Shown piece by piece: positions 1-8,708 of a stretch of DNA of 64,000 nucleotides; the first letter of the stretch is position 1, and every line of letters begins with the position of its first letter. The position numbers and the translations under genes are program-made. Origin of the DNA: Gramella sp. Hel_I_59 (GTDB lineage Bacteria; Bacteroidota; Bacteroidia; Flavobacteriales; Flavobacteriaceae); contig NZ_VFME01000001.1 in NCBI RefSeq assembly GCF_006714895.1, positions 2,294,001-2,358,000 of the forward strand. The letters run 5' to 3'. The notes under the pieces are model-generated. The model was not told the DNA's origin. It was given only the letters and a program-made list of their open reading frames with translations, and did not search any database.

Positions 1-105
1 ACTCGTGCGCAATGATTTCAGTTAAGAAGATGATTAAAGATTCAAATTTTTGATATTCCTGACAGCGGCAAATCTCCCGTTCTTACTCGGACGTATCGCA
101 ACAGC
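1..105. other. 3' tail of a cassette that begins outside the window
   Basis: No gene is visible. The segment before the attC (TATTCCTGACAGCGGCAAAT and following bases) resembles the tail of the gene-less cassette at 47555-47630, which has the same attC type. The two are probably related cassettes. Confidence 0.5.
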
Positions 106-238
106 ATATAACAACGAATATTCGCAATTGTGGCCATTTGAAATAAAATAGTATTTTTAGAATCCAACTAACAAAAACCTAAGCCGACAAATCCGAATAC
201 GTACAACCACAACTGACGATTATTCGAAACCGTTGTAG
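106..238 (+). repeat. attC site 0 (type D)
   Basis: R'' ATATAAC, R' GTTGTAG. Inner stem CGAATATTCGC / GACGATTATTCG replaces the usual CGGTTAATCGCC pair. Near-identical in type to the site at 47631. Confidence 0.85.
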
Positions 239-248
239 CGCATTTTAT

Positions 249-1226
249 ATGAAAAACACAATAATAATTTTTGCAATTCTATTTTACCCAATCATTTGTG
301 TATCACAGATTGACACTTCTAATGTTTCATTTGTTGCTTATTGGTCGATTGGCGACAGTTATGATTTCCAAATTACAAAGGTTAAAAAAGATTGGAGAAA
401 TGGCAAGCTAACGAAAATAGATTCATTAAACCAAGTAGTCAATTTTAAGGTAATAGATTCTACAGAGAGTAGCTATCAAATACAATGGACAGTCAAAAAT
501 AGTTCTGTTAATGATTTGATAACCAATTTAAGAGAGAACTATAATAAAGATGGTTCTTTAGATTCAATATTTCAAAAATATAATCTCAATTCTGTTATAT
601 ACTCAACCGATAAATTAGGGATTTTCAACCGAATTGAAAACTCAAAAGGAATTGAAATATTAGCTAAGACTGTGATTGATCAAATAGAAAAAAAATATAC
701 ATTAGAAAATCCAAAAGATTCTATTAGATTACAAAATGCTATTAAACCAATAAAGGATATATACACTTCTACGGAAGGAATAGAATCATTACTTGTATCG
801 GAAATCCAATTTTTCCATTCTCCTTTAGGTTACGAATACGATATATCAGAACCTTTAGAGTATGAACAAGAATACCCAAATTTACTTGGTGGTAAACCAA
901 TTATGGCGGATGCAGTAATGACGTTTAATTATGTTGATTTAGAAAATGGTTATATAGAATTTCAAGAAGAAATTTCACTCAATCCAGAAATGGTAAAAAA
1001 TATTACAGTCCAATATTTAAAAGCGATGGGAGCTCCTCAGGATAAACTAGAGTCAATATCTAATGAAGCCAAAGTTAACACATTTGATTCCAGTGAATAT
1101 CAATATTATTTTAATCCTGGTGTTCCTCATAAGATTAATACAATTAGAACATCTATTGTTAACCTACCAAATGAGAAAATTAAGAGTGAAAAACGGACAA
1201 CTATAGAATTGATTTACGAGGAATAA
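249..1226 (+). CDS. Exported protein of unknown function (325 aa), duplicated at 34177
   Basis: The start is an ATG 10 bases after the attC core. Residues 1-20 form a Sec signal peptide (hydrophobic IIIFAILFYPIICV, then SQ). The mature part is hydrophilic and rich in Asp, Glu and Asn, without cysteines or a motif I recognise, and is probably periplasmic or secreted. A second copy at 34177-35154 differs at only about nine residues, so this is one of four duplicated cassettes in the window. The gene is alone in its cassette and has no room for its own promoter. Function unknown. Confidence 0.85.
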   Translation: MKNTIIIFAILFYPIICVSQIDTSNVSFVAYWSIGDSYDFQITKVKKDWRNGKLTKIDSLNQVVNFKVIDSTESSYQIQWTVKNSSVNDLITNLRENYNKDGSLDSIFQKYNLNSVIYSTDKLGIFNRIENSKGIEILAKTVIDQIEKKYTLENPKDSIRLQNAIKPIKDIYTSTEGIESLLVSEIQFFHSPLGYEYDISEPLEYEQEYPNLLGGKPIMADAVMTFNYVDLENGYIEFQEEISLNPEMVKNITVQYLKAMGAPQDKLESISNEAKVNTFDSSEYQYYFNPGVPHKINTIRTSIVNLPNEKIKSEKRTTIELIYEE

Positions 1227-1392
1227 AACGCGCAACAACAACGGTTAATCGCCAATAGACGGCAGCTTTAGTAAGAAAATAATTAACTTGACAAACAAAT
1301 CAGTACTAAGCCGACAAATCCGCGTCCCTTACTCGGCCAACTGGCGATAACCGTATTCCAAGGTTAAATCCAAGCCTTTTGTGCTAATTTTT

Positions 1393-2379
1393 TCAGGCTG
1401 CAAATCTTTGTAATTCCACATAAGGCGTTCCTCTCTTCACCACTGCAAACACTCTGGATAACAGTTTATTGCGGACATTGTTTAGCGCAATCATCTTTAA
1501 CTTACCTTCCTCCCGCTTTTTCTTATAATATTGCCGTAATTCACTGTCATATTGAATGGCTGTACAGGCCGCCATGCTAAGCAGGCTCTTCATTTGCCGA
1601 TCTCCCATCGGGTGGCATTTTCGCTTTTTGTGAATACTGCTTCCCGAACTATGACCAAAGGGAGCCGTCCCACAATAACTGGAGAATTGGCGCCAGCTAT
1701 TAAAGCGTTCAAAATTATTGGTGTGATAAAGCAACTGGGCGCCTACAACTAAACCAACACCTTTTAAAGAAGTGATCAACTTATAATTTTGCGATAATGC
1801 CTCAGAAGTCTTTATCAGTGATTTTAGTTGCTTCTCTATTTTATTTATTTGAGAAGTCAGGTGAGTAATAGAGCTTACAAGCGTTTTACAACAGGTATCT
1901 GTAGAACTGCTGCTGAGCAACTTTTTCAGCTCTGAAAGGGTATTCTTCAATCCCGTACGACTACGAACCAGCTGATCACGCAAAGCCAGCAACCTGCCTA
2001 CTTCTAATAGTTCATTATCTTTCAGCTCACTCGGTGAAAGTTCCTCACGGTGAAGCCAGCCATACCTGGCGATCATCATGGCATCTACCACGTCATTCTT
2101 CTCTCTGATCACTCCGGAAGAACGTTTGATTACTACAGGATTTTCCTGTACATATACCTGCTTCTTTGAAGATAAATACAACGCTAACTTCAAGGAATAA
2201 TGACCGGTATTCTCAAAACAGAAAAACACTTTTTGTTCCTTACCGTTAGCCCATTGCAACAAGGCTTTATAACCCTTCACATCATTACTGAACTCCCGAT
2301 GGGAACTACGATTGTAAGCATAGGCATCTAACTTGTTTTTTGAAACATCAATTCCGATTACTTCTTGGTAATTTTTCAT
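1393..2379 (-). CDS. IS110-family DEDD/serine transposase, copy 1 (328 aa)
   Basis: The recombinase makes the IS circle and inserts it at a site chosen by a bridge RNA. The N-terminal RuvC-like (DEDD_Tnp_IS110) domain shows the four acidic residues: D11 in GIDVSK, E56 in FEN, and D96 and D99 in NDVVDA. The middle, residues 140-195, is a helical coiled-coil. The C-terminal Transposase_20 domain has YCGTAPFGHSSGSS with the presumed catalytic Ser at about 245. Length is typical for the family. The protein is identical to copies 2, 4 and 5; copies 3 and 6 have Ser instead of Thr at residue 203. Confidence 0.95.
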   Translation of the reverse strand: MKNYQEVIGIDVSKNKLDAYAYNRSSHREFSNDVKGYKALLQWANGKEQKVFFCFENTGHYSLKLALYLSSKKQVYVQENPVVIKRSSGVIREKNDVVDAMMIARYGWLHREELSPSELKDNELLEVGRLLALRDQLVRSRTGLKNTLSELKKLLSSSSTDTCCKTLVSSITHLTSQINKIEKQLKSLIKTSEALSQNYKLITSLKGVGLVVGAQLLYHTNNFERFNSWRQFSSYCGTAPFGHSSGSSIHKKRKCHPMGDRQMKSLLSMAACTAIQYDSELRQYYKKKREEGKLKMIALNNVRNKLLSRVFAVVKRGTPYVELQRFAA

Positions 2380-2397
2380 ATTTTTAAAAAATTATTA

Positions 2398-2560
2398 TTT
2401 GAAGGGCGCATTAACTAACTCCTTTAACGGGTCCATAATAAGACCTGGTATTCCAAATGGTTCTTGCTGCCCGTATGAAGAATGGAGGACTCTTACGGCT
2501 ATTGGATCTGTAATCTCGAGACCGTTTTAGTTCTCCTCCTTCTTCATCTCAAAGGTATAT
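2398..2560 (-). ncRNA. Putative bridge RNA of IS copy 1, programmed for attC
   Basis: Read on the minus strand, a 12-bp stem (GAAGAAGGAGGA, + strand 2534-2545, with TCCTCCATTCTTC, 2477-2489) closes a loop. The loop holds AACGGTCTCG (complement of 2517-2526) and ATAGCCGT (complement of 2495-2502). The first is complementary to the right half of the attC target, CGAGACCGTT. The second has the same sense as the left half, ATARCCG. A second loop further on, with inner hairpin GGTC/GACC, holds TTGGAATAC (complement of 2448-2456) and TAAAGGAG (complement of 2419-2426), matching the two IS ends. This is the guide layout known for IS110 bridge RNAs. RNA ends are estimates. Confidence 0.75.
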
Positions 2561-2615
2561 TTATTAATAAGCGAAGTAAAGGAGACCGTTGTATTGCATT
2601 TTTAATTAAAATAAT

Positions 2616-3197
2616 ATGATAAAACAAATACTTTCATTTCTACCTTTTCTGATACTTTTTACAAATAATCAAGTTCCTGAATACTTTTCAATTGAGGACC
2701 CCTTGGAATTTAATAGTAAAAGCTATGAACTTAAATGGTCTGACAAACCAAACGAGAATTACTATATACAAGAATACTTTTTAGCTAGTGAAGTACCAGA
2801 GGATTTTAAAGAAATGCTGACTATTCATCTTTTCGATACAGATCTTCAAATAAATGAAGCAGTTGATATTAAAATAAAGGAATTAATTGAGCGCAAGAAA
2901 AATGATCCTGTAGTACAATATCAATTGATAGAAAGCCCTGATGGAAAAGAGGCTATTGTTGACTTTATATTAAGCGAAAGTAAAGAAGGTAAAATGACAA
3001 TTGTTGAATTTAATATATATCATTATCGGGCAATTAAAATTGAAAACAAAGAATATGTAACTGTGACAGCTTATACAGAACGAGCATACGCTGAAAATAT
3101 AACTCCATTTTTAAAAGATTTAGGAGCAAATAGAAGTGAATTATTGAATGAAATGATTTCGTTCGAGAAGCCGTCAATTGAACTAAAAGAGAAGTAA
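2616..3197 (+). CDS. Exported protein of unknown function (193 aa)
   Basis: ATG start about 25 bases after the attC core. The N-terminal hydrophobic stretch ILSFLPFLILF is a probable Sec signal peptide. The rest is an acidic, mixed alpha/beta domain without cysteines and with no recognisable motif. Its cassette begins directly at the right end of IS copy 1, so any read-through transcript must cross the IS, whose transposase faces the other way. Confidence 0.75.
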   Translation: MIKQILSFLPFLILFTNNQVPEYFSIEDPLEFNSKSYELKWSDKPNENYYIQEYFLASEVPEDFKEMLTIHLFDTDLQINEAVDIKIKELIERKKNDPVVQYQLIESPDGKEAIVDFILSESKEGKMTIVEFNIYHYRAIKIENKEYVTVTAYTERAYAENITPFLKDLGANRSELLNEMISFEKPSIELKEK

Positions 3198-3205
3198 AAA
3201 ACGCA

Positions 3206-3338
3206 ACACAACATCGGTTCATCGCAAATAACGGGTATTGTAGAAAAAGAGTGATTTTAGAAACCAGGAAAGAAAATAACTAAGCCGACAAGTCCGCGTC
3301 CCTACTCCCGCAACTTGCGATAACCGTAACCGTTGTGC
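3206..3338 (+). repeat. attC site 2 (type B)
   Basis: R'' ACACAAC, R' GTTGTGC. Inner stem CGGTTCATCGCAA / TTGCGATAACCG with a CGGG / CCCG second stem. Confidence 0.9.
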
Positions 3339-3347
3339 ATAATTTTG

Positions 3348-4355
3348 ATGGAAATACAGAGAAGAATAGATAATCCGAAAAAAATTGATCAAAAATTGAT
3401 TGAAAGTCACCTAAAAGAAGGTGATCACGTATTTATTCAATTTTCTGATGAAATTTATTCTAAGAAAATACTTTCCAAACTCAATAAATTATGTTCAAAA
3501 TATGATAAAAATTTTAGTATTAGGTTTTATGGTCATTATTCCAAAATCTTTGATTGTGATATAGTAAAAAATATACCTAACGTAAAATCGCTATATATTG
3601 ATTGTATAATAAAAGGCAAAAATCTTAATCAAGTTTCAAATCTAAAAAATCTTGAAAGATTGAGTTTGGGTATTTACGAACTTGAAGAAACTGAGATACT
3701 GGATTCCAAAAATTTTAAAAATTTAACTGATTTAATTATTGGAGATACTAAGACAAAAGTCTTAAATCTTGAGTATTTAATAGAATATGAGAAGCTTAAG
3801 TTTTTAATTATTTCTGGTCATACTAAAAATATTGAAAAAGTAAAATATTTAAATAATCTAACCTATTTAAGCTTAAATTCTATTTCTAAGGTTAAGTTAG
3901 ATTTCATTAATTCTTTAATCAACTTAAAAACCTTAAAAATCATATTAGGTGGACGAGAAAATTTGGAAGAAATAGAAGAAAATAATATAGAGGAATTAGA
4001 AATAATAAGAGTAAGAGGATTTAATAGTTTTGAAAATGTTTCAAAATTTAAAAAACTTAAAAGCTTACTGATTGAAGACCAGATTAAATTAAAGGAACTT
4101 CATTTCCATACATCATTAGAATATTTAAAAAACTTCAAATTGATCAATTGTAAATCCTTTACAAAATTATCAGGTCTAATAAATCTAAAATCGCTTGAGC
4201 AATTAAGAATATATAAAACCAATGTAAATTTCGATAATTTTATAATGCAACCACTTCCCGAATCTTTAAATGTTCTAGCTTTTTACACTTCAAAAGCTAA
4301 AATCGATAAGGAAATAAAAAATAGGTTACAAAATTTAAATTACAAGGAGCATTAA
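3348..4355 (+). CDS. Leucine-rich-repeat-like protein (335 aa)
   Basis: The ATG at 3348 is preferred over an upstream TTG that lies inside the attC core. From about residue 80 the protein is a series of degenerate repeats of 22-26 residues with the LxxLxxLxL pattern (LKNLERLSL, LNNLTYLSL, LINLKTLKI, LINLKSLEQL). This predicts a curved solenoid used for protein binding. No signal peptide or catalytic domain is visible, so it is probably cytoplasmic. It is very rich in Lys, Asn and Ile. Possible roles are immunity or defence scaffold, but nothing in the sequence decides this. Confidence 0.7.
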   Translation: MEIQRRIDNPKKIDQKLIESHLKEGDHVFIQFSDEIYSKKILSKLNKLCSKYDKNFSIRFYGHYSKIFDCDIVKNIPNVKSLYIDCIIKGKNLNQVSNLKNLERLSLGIYELEETEILDSKNFKNLTDLIIGDTKTKVLNLEYLIEYEKLKFLIISGHTKNIEKVKYLNNLTYLSLNSISKVKLDFINSLINLKTLKIILGGRENLEEIEENNIEELEIIRVRGFNSFENVSKFKKLKSLLIEDQIKLKELHFHTSLEYLKNFKLINCKSFTKLSGLINLKSLEQLRIYKTNVNFDNFIMQPLPESLNVLAFYTSKAKIDKEIKNRLQNLNYKEH

Positions 4356-4364
4356 CAAAACTAT

Positions 4365-4497
4365 GCACAACATCGGTTCATCGCAAATAACGGGTTTTAT
4401 CGAAAAAGTGTAATATTAGAAACCAGGAAAGAAAATATTTAATCCGACAAGTCCGCATCCCTACTCCCGCAACTTGCGATAACCGTAACCGTTGGCT
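4365..4497 (+). repeat. attC site 3 (type B)
   Basis: R'' GCACAAC, perfectly complementary to its cassette start GTTGTGC at 3332. R' GTTGGCT. Confidence 0.9.
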
Positions 4498-4503
4498 TTA
4501 ATT

Positions 4504-4944
4504 ATGATGAAAATTCAATTCATATTAATAATCGGACTTTTCTTTTGCAGTTGTAAAATGGAAAAGAAAGATAATGTAGACAATGAAGAATTAAAGGCGG
4601 ACAAAAAAGAAGCGGAAATAATCGAGGTTAGAAAAGATTTAAAATTCAGCCTCAATAATTCGACTAATTTTGATTTAAAGAATGTTACAATCGGATTACC
4701 TGATACCGTTCTTACTTATGAAGTAGTCAAAAAACAATCTCAAACGGTTTGGGTAAATGTTCCATCGGCATATCACTATGGTTTTGTTCGATTTTTTGAT
4801 TGGAAGGACAGGAAATATTATATACAGCCTATTGATTATGTGGGTGAAACGTCTTATAAAAAAGGAGAAATGAAGTTTGTTATAAAATCTATCGATACTT
4901 TAAACCAAAACTTTGAACTCGACTTTGATTATCGACATAACTAA
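4504..4944 (+). CDS. Small lipoprotein of unknown function (147 aa)
   Basis: Start at the ATG-ATG pair (4504/4507) just past the core. A hydrophobic stretch followed by LFFCSC gives a lipobox-like signal with Cys about 17. The body is a predicted beta-rich domain of ~100 residues with no recognisable catalytic motif. The stop TAA directly abuts the attC R'' box. Confidence 0.7.
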   Translation: MMKIQFILIIGLFFCSCKMEKKDNVDNEELKADKKEAEIIEVRKDLKFSLNNSTNFDLKNVTIGLPDTVLTYEVVKKQSQTVWVNVPSAYHYGFVRFFDWKDRKYYIQPIDYVGETSYKKGEMKFVIKSIDTLNQNFELDFDYRHN

Positions 4945-5104
4945 AGCCAACAACGGTTAATCGCCAATAGCCGGCACAGTTAGAAAGAAAATAATTAACT
5001 TGATCAACAAACCAATACTAAGCCGACAAATCCGCGTCCCTTACTCCGCCAACTGGCGATAACCGTATTCCAAGGTTAAATCCAAGCCTTTTGTGCTAAT
5101 TTTT

Positions 5105-6091
5105 TCAGGCTGCAAATCTTTGTAATTCCACATAAGGCGTTCCTCTCTTCACCACTGCAAACACTCTGGATAACAGTTTATTGCGGACATTGTTTAGCGC
5201 AATCATCTTTAACTTACCTTCCTCCCGCTTTTTCTTATAATATTGCCGTAATTCACTGTCATATTGAATGGCTGTACAGGCCGCCATGCTAAGCAGGCTC
5301 TTCATTTGCCGATCTCCCATCGGGTGGCATTTTCGCTTTTTGTGAATACTGCTTCCCGAACTATGACCAAAGGGAGCCGTCCCACAATAACTGGAGAATT
5401 GGCGCCAGCTATTAAAGCGTTCAAAATTATTGGTGTGATAAAGCAACTGGGCGCCTACAACTAAACCAACACCTTTTAAAGAAGTGATCAACTTATAATT
5501 TTGCGATAATGCCTCAGAAGTCTTTATCAGTGATTTTAGTTGCTTCTCTATTTTATTTATTTGAGAAGTCAGGTGAGTAATAGAGCTTACAAGCGTTTTA
5601 CAACAGGTATCTGTAGAACTGCTGCTGAGCAACTTTTTCAGCTCTGAAAGGGTATTCTTCAATCCCGTACGACTACGAACCAGCTGATCACGCAAAGCCA
5701 GCAACCTGCCTACTTCTAATAGTTCATTATCTTTCAGCTCACTCGGTGAAAGTTCCTCACGGTGAAGCCAGCCATACCTGGCGATCATCATGGCATCTAC
5801 CACGTCATTCTTCTCTCTGATCACTCCGGAAGAACGTTTGATTACTACAGGATTTTCCTGTACATATACCTGCTTCTTTGAAGATAAATACAACGCTAAC
5901 TTCAAGGAATAATGACCGGTATTCTCAAAACAGAAAAACACTTTTTGTTCCTTACCGTTAGCCCATTGCAACAAGGCTTTATAACCCTTCACATCATTAC
6001 TGAACTCCCGATGGGAACTACGATTGTAAGCATAGGCATCTAACTTGTTTTTTGAAACATCAATTCCGATTACTTCTTGGTAATTTTTCAT
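5105..6091 (-). CDS. IS110-family transposase, copy 2 (328 aa)
   Basis: Protein identical to copy 1, with D11, E56, D96, D99 and the SG motif near residue 245 all intact. It should be functional. Confidence 0.95.
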   Translation of the reverse strand: MKNYQEVIGIDVSKNKLDAYAYNRSSHREFSNDVKGYKALLQWANGKEQKVFFCFENTGHYSLKLALYLSSKKQVYVQENPVVIKRSSGVIREKNDVVDAMMIARYGWLHREELSPSELKDNELLEVGRLLALRDQLVRSRTGLKNTLSELKKLLSSSSTDTCCKTLVSSITHLTSQINKIEKQLKSLIKTSEALSQNYKLITSLKGVGLVVGAQLLYHTNNFERFNSWRQFSSYCGTAPFGHSSGSSIHKKRKCHPMGDRQMKSLLSMAACTAIQYDSELRQYYKKKREEGKLKMIALNNVRNKLLSRVFAVVKRGTPYVELQRFAA

Positions 6092-6109
6092 ATTTTTAAA
6101 AAATTATTA

Positions 6110-6272
6110 TTTGAAGGGCGCATTAACTAACTCCTTTAACGGGTCCATAATAAGACCTGGTATTCCAAATGGTTCTTGCTGCCCGTATGAAGAATGGAGG
6201 ACTCTTACGGCTATTGGATCTGTAATCTCGAGACCGTTTTAGTTCTCCTCCTTCTTCATCTCAAAGGTATAT
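6110..6272 (-). ncRNA. Putative bridge RNA of IS copy 2
   Basis: Same sequence as in copy 1, including the closing stem and all four guide segments. Confidence 0.7.
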
Positions 6273-6321
6273 TTATTAATAAGCGAAGTAAAGGAGACCG
6301 TTGCCCACAAGTTTTCACATA

Positions 6322-6819
6322 ATGAGAATAACATATTTTATAGGACTTCTATTCTTACCCTTCCTAATATCTGGACAAAACCTTAAACCAAAATTAAAAG
6401 AGGAAGTAAATAAAATTGACTCGATAGTTTCCTTAACCAACAGGACAGAAAAAAATTACTCAGAAGGAATTGCGGAAGGACCTATTATTTATAAAAGTTT
6501 ACTTATGAAAAATGGAGGTTGGGAAGCCTATTATTTATATGAAAAACAAAATGATAATCCTCCTATCCGAATTTTATACAATGAAGCTGGTTACAAAAGA
6601 TATCAAAAATTTGAGTTTTATTATCAAAACAGAGAACTGATTTTTGCCAAACTAAAAGTAGATTTTTATCGTGGTAAAAGAAAAAACAAACCAATTGAAA
6701 AAGAATATTATTACCAAAACTCAAAATTGCTTTTAGAAACAAATTCTGAACTAAAGGGCTATGGAGAAGAATATATCAAACTGACTGAAAAATCAATTCG
6801 ACAAATGATATTTCAATAA
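6322..6819 (+). CDS. Exported protein of unknown function (165 aa)
   Basis: The ATG at 6322 begins a clear signal peptide (MRITYFIGLLFLPFLISG-Q). The mature part is Lys/Tyr-rich with alternating Y and K runs (RFYRGKRKNK-like stretch, EYYYQNSKL), probably beta-stranded. No cysteine or catalytic signature. It is the only gene of its cassette, lying right after IS copy 2. Confidence 0.75.
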   Translation: MRITYFIGLLFLPFLISGQNLKPKLKEEVNKIDSIVSLTNRTEKNYSEGIAEGPIIYKSLLMKNGGWEAYYLYEKQNDNPPIRILYNEAGYKRYQKFEFYYQNRELIFAKLKVDFYRGKRKNKPIEKEYYYQNSKLLLETNSELKGYGEEYIKLTEKSIRQMIFQ

Positions 6820-6828
6820 AAAACCAGT

Positions 6829-6961
6829 GGGCAACAACGGTTAATCGCCAATAAGCGGCAGCGTTAGAAAGAAAATAATTAACTTGACCAATGTACCAAT
6901 ACTAAGCCGACAAATCCGCGTCCCTTACTCCGCCAACTGGCGATAACCGAGACCGTTATGC
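6829..6961 (+). repeat. attC site 5 (type A)
   Basis: R'' GGGCAAC, complementary to cassette start GTTGCCC at 6300. R' GTTATGC. Confidence 0.9.
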
Positions 6962-6971
6962 CAAATAATCA

Positions 6972-8039
6972 TTGAGAGAAACTCTATTAAATAAAGACAC
7001 TTTCGAAAATCATTTTAGAGATTATCTTGATGAGATGAAAATACCTTATAAAGAGATTTATCAAAATGAAATAGAATTACCATTTCATATTCCAGTTCAA
7101 GATGGTTATAATACATTTCAGCCTTTTGAAGATTTAAATTTTTCTTCAATGCTATATTTTTCATCGAGAAAAAAAGTTTATTCCGTCAGAGTTTACGATG
7201 GAGTTGAAGATGTAGATACTAAGGTAACCGTAGTAAATTTATGTTTGTTTTCTGAAAAATTTGATTTCACAGAAATAGAGAGCGAAGACAATCCAAAAAA
7301 AACTTTTGTCCCTGAACTGCAATTTTACTTTTCAAAATCATTAGAACACCTCAATTCTATTATAACAGCCTATGCTATTCATTTTCAAGATAAAGATGTG
7401 TATAATTTAACCCGATTTGATCTAAATGAAATACAAAGTTTCGAACATATAAGAACTAGAGACTGGAAAGTTAAAAATTGGATATTATCTAATCCTAATA
7501 ATATCAATATTAATAAAGAAACTTTATCAAAACGGCAACTGGGAAACTTAGTTAGATTTCATGATTACCTAGTAACAAATGACTATATATTTTATATTCC
7601 AGAGAAGTATATTTTAAATGCACATTTTAAACTAAAGTCAGGTTTATTCTCTGAATCGATAATATTTTCTCAAATAGCTATAGAGGTAAAAATTAAAAAG
7701 CTGTATCGTTATTTCTTAGAAAAAGGACAAATAGCAATTGGCGAAATAGATGATTTAATTGAAAAAACAGCTTTTAAAACACTTATAAAAACTGAAATAC
7801 CTACTAGATTAGGAGGCAATTGGGATTTGACATTAGAATACTCGGAGGTAACAAATTGGTACAATAGAACCTATAAGATAAGAAACAGAATAGTTCATTC
7901 CGGTTTTGAACCAGGTGAGTAGGAAGCTTCAAATGCTATAGAAGCTAGTAGGGAGTTATTGATGTATATCTCAAATCTGATAAGAAAAAAGAAGAAAAGG
8001 TATCCGGAATTATTTAATCAAATTGAGATTAGAATTTAA
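6972..8039 (+). pseudogene. HEPN-like protein interrupted by an in-frame stop codon
   Basis: A TTG start near the core opens a 316-codon frame that ends at TAG 7920-7922, just after RNRIVHSGFEPGE. The same frame continues without break (EASNAIEASRELLMYISN..) for 38 more codons to a TAA at 8037, directly before the attC. The continuation reads like the normal C-terminal helix after an Rx4H motif, so the full product was probably 355 residues. RNRIVH is the RNase motif of HEPN domains, which are common in toxins and abortive-infection proteins. Alternatives are stop-codon read-through or a tolerated truncation. Confidence 0.65.
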
Positions 8040-8046
8040 TTACTTG

Positions 8047-8179
8047 GCATAACATCGGTTCATCGCAAATAACGGGTATTGCAGAAAAAGTGTAATTTTA
8101 GAAACCAGGAAAGAAAATGGTTAATCCGACAATTCCGCGTCCCTACTCCCGCAACTTGCGATAACCGTAACCGTTGTAG
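8047..8179 (+). repeat. attC site 6 (type B)
   Basis: R'' GCATAAC, complementary to cassette start GTTATGC at 6955. R' GTTGTAG. Confidence 0.9.
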
Positions 8180-8191
8180 CCAATTTTATTT

Positions 8192-8608
8192 ATGAAAAAT
8201 CCGTTTTCAATAAGATTTAATATAATATCTGAAGTACGACACGGGTCTCCTTACAACATCGCCCATTTAATAATTGATGAAGATTTTCCGTTTCAAATAA
8301 AAAGTAAAGAATCGTGGCAGGATAAGTACTGTTATTCTATAAATAAAAATGGATTAGTTCTAATAAAATGGGAGATTGTTGCAAATAACCCAGCCTTTAA
8401 AATTTATACTTTTGATTTAAAAAATAAAGAATTAGATATCTCAAATTGCATAAATGGTTGCTGCCATAAAATAAAATTAAGAAATGATTTGACTTCAAAT
8501 TATGAAGTTTACACATTATTAAATGAAAAGGAATTTGGCATCAAAATAGGAGAAAATAAAACAGGCAACAACAACGATTCATCGCAAATAGCCGGTACCG
8601 TTAGTTAG
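8192..8608 (+). CDS. Cytoplasmic protein of unknown function (138 aa)
   Basis: ATG start 12 bases after the R' box; no signal peptide. The central part is beta-rich and holds a CINGCCHK cluster (three Cys and a His within eight residues) that might bind metal or form a disulfide. The reading frame runs about 14 codons into the attC and stops at a TAG inside it, so the C-terminal tail (NNNDSSQIAGTVS) is encoded by the recombination site. Confidence 0.7.
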   Translation: MKNPFSIRFNIISEVRHGSPYNIAHLIIDEDFPFQIKSKESWQDKYCYSINKNGLVLIKWEIVANNPAFKIYTFDLKNKELDISNCINGCCHKIKLRNDLTSNYEVYTLLNEKEFGIKIGENKTGNNNDSSQIAGTVS

Positions 8609-8698
8609 AAAATAATTAAATTCACCAACAAATCAGGTCTAAGCCGACAACGCCGCGTTCCCTACTCCGCCAACTTGCGATAATCGAGACCGTTATAT
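8566..8698 (+). repeat. attC site 7 (A/B hybrid with compensatory change)
   Basis: R'' CAACAAC, R' GTTATAT. The inner stem is CGATTCATCGC / GCGATAATCG. Both arms carry the matching change (GG to GA, CC to TC), good evidence that the stem folds. Confidence 0.88.
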
Positions 8699-8708
8699 GC
8701 TATATTTT

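Larger units (their letters stand above)
1354..2582 (-). mobile_element. IS110-family insertion sequence, copy 1
   Basis: About 1,229 bp, starting TATTCCAAGG and ending GTAAAGG in + orientation; the exact ends are uncertain by 1-3 bases. There is no terminal inverted repeat and no target duplication, as is usual for IS110. It carries one DEDD transposase gene on the minus strand. A short (~40 bp) non-coding segment lies downstream of that gene and a long (~200 bp) one upstream, which is the IS110 rather than IS1111 arrangement. It is inserted between ..GATAACCG and AGACCGTT of an attC, as are the other five copies. Confidence 0.9.
1233..2594 (+). repeat. attC site 1 (type A), split by IS copy 1
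   Basis: Left part 1233-1353 runs from R'' CAACAAC to ..GGCGATAACCG. Right part 2583-2594 is AGACC plus R' GTTGTAT. The insertion separates R' from the rest of the site. Confidence 0.85.
5066..6294 (-). mobile_element. IS110-family insertion sequence, copy 2
   Basis: Same length and ends as copy 1, in the same orientation and at the same base of an attC. Only two cassettes separate it from copy 1, so recombination between the copies would remove 2.6-3.7 kb precisely. Confidence 0.9.
4945..6306 (+). repeat. attC site 4 (type A), split by IS copy 2
   Basis: Left part 4945-5065 with R'' AGCCAAC, complementary to cassette start GTTGGCT at 4491. Right part 6295-6306 is AGACC plus R' GTTGCCC. Confidence 0.85.

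Noticed and set aside
1552..1752. A 66-aa + strand frame repeated in all six IS copies (also 5264, 30733, 42092, 49216, 56075)
   Set aside because: Antisense shadow of the conserved transposase C-terminus; no start signal and no independent constraint visible.
3333..3347. TTG starts located in attC core boxes (also 4492, 6301, 20953, 27319, 29852, 36034, 37102, 62591)
   Set aside because: In each case an ATG directly before a signal peptide or domain start follows within 12-35 bases, so the core TTG is only the recombination box.
3219..3410. Minus-strand frames containing RLRLSQVAGVGTRTCR-like peptides (also at 11423, 18798, 23998, 62411)
   Set aside because: The recurring peptide is simply the reverse translation of the conserved attC loop.
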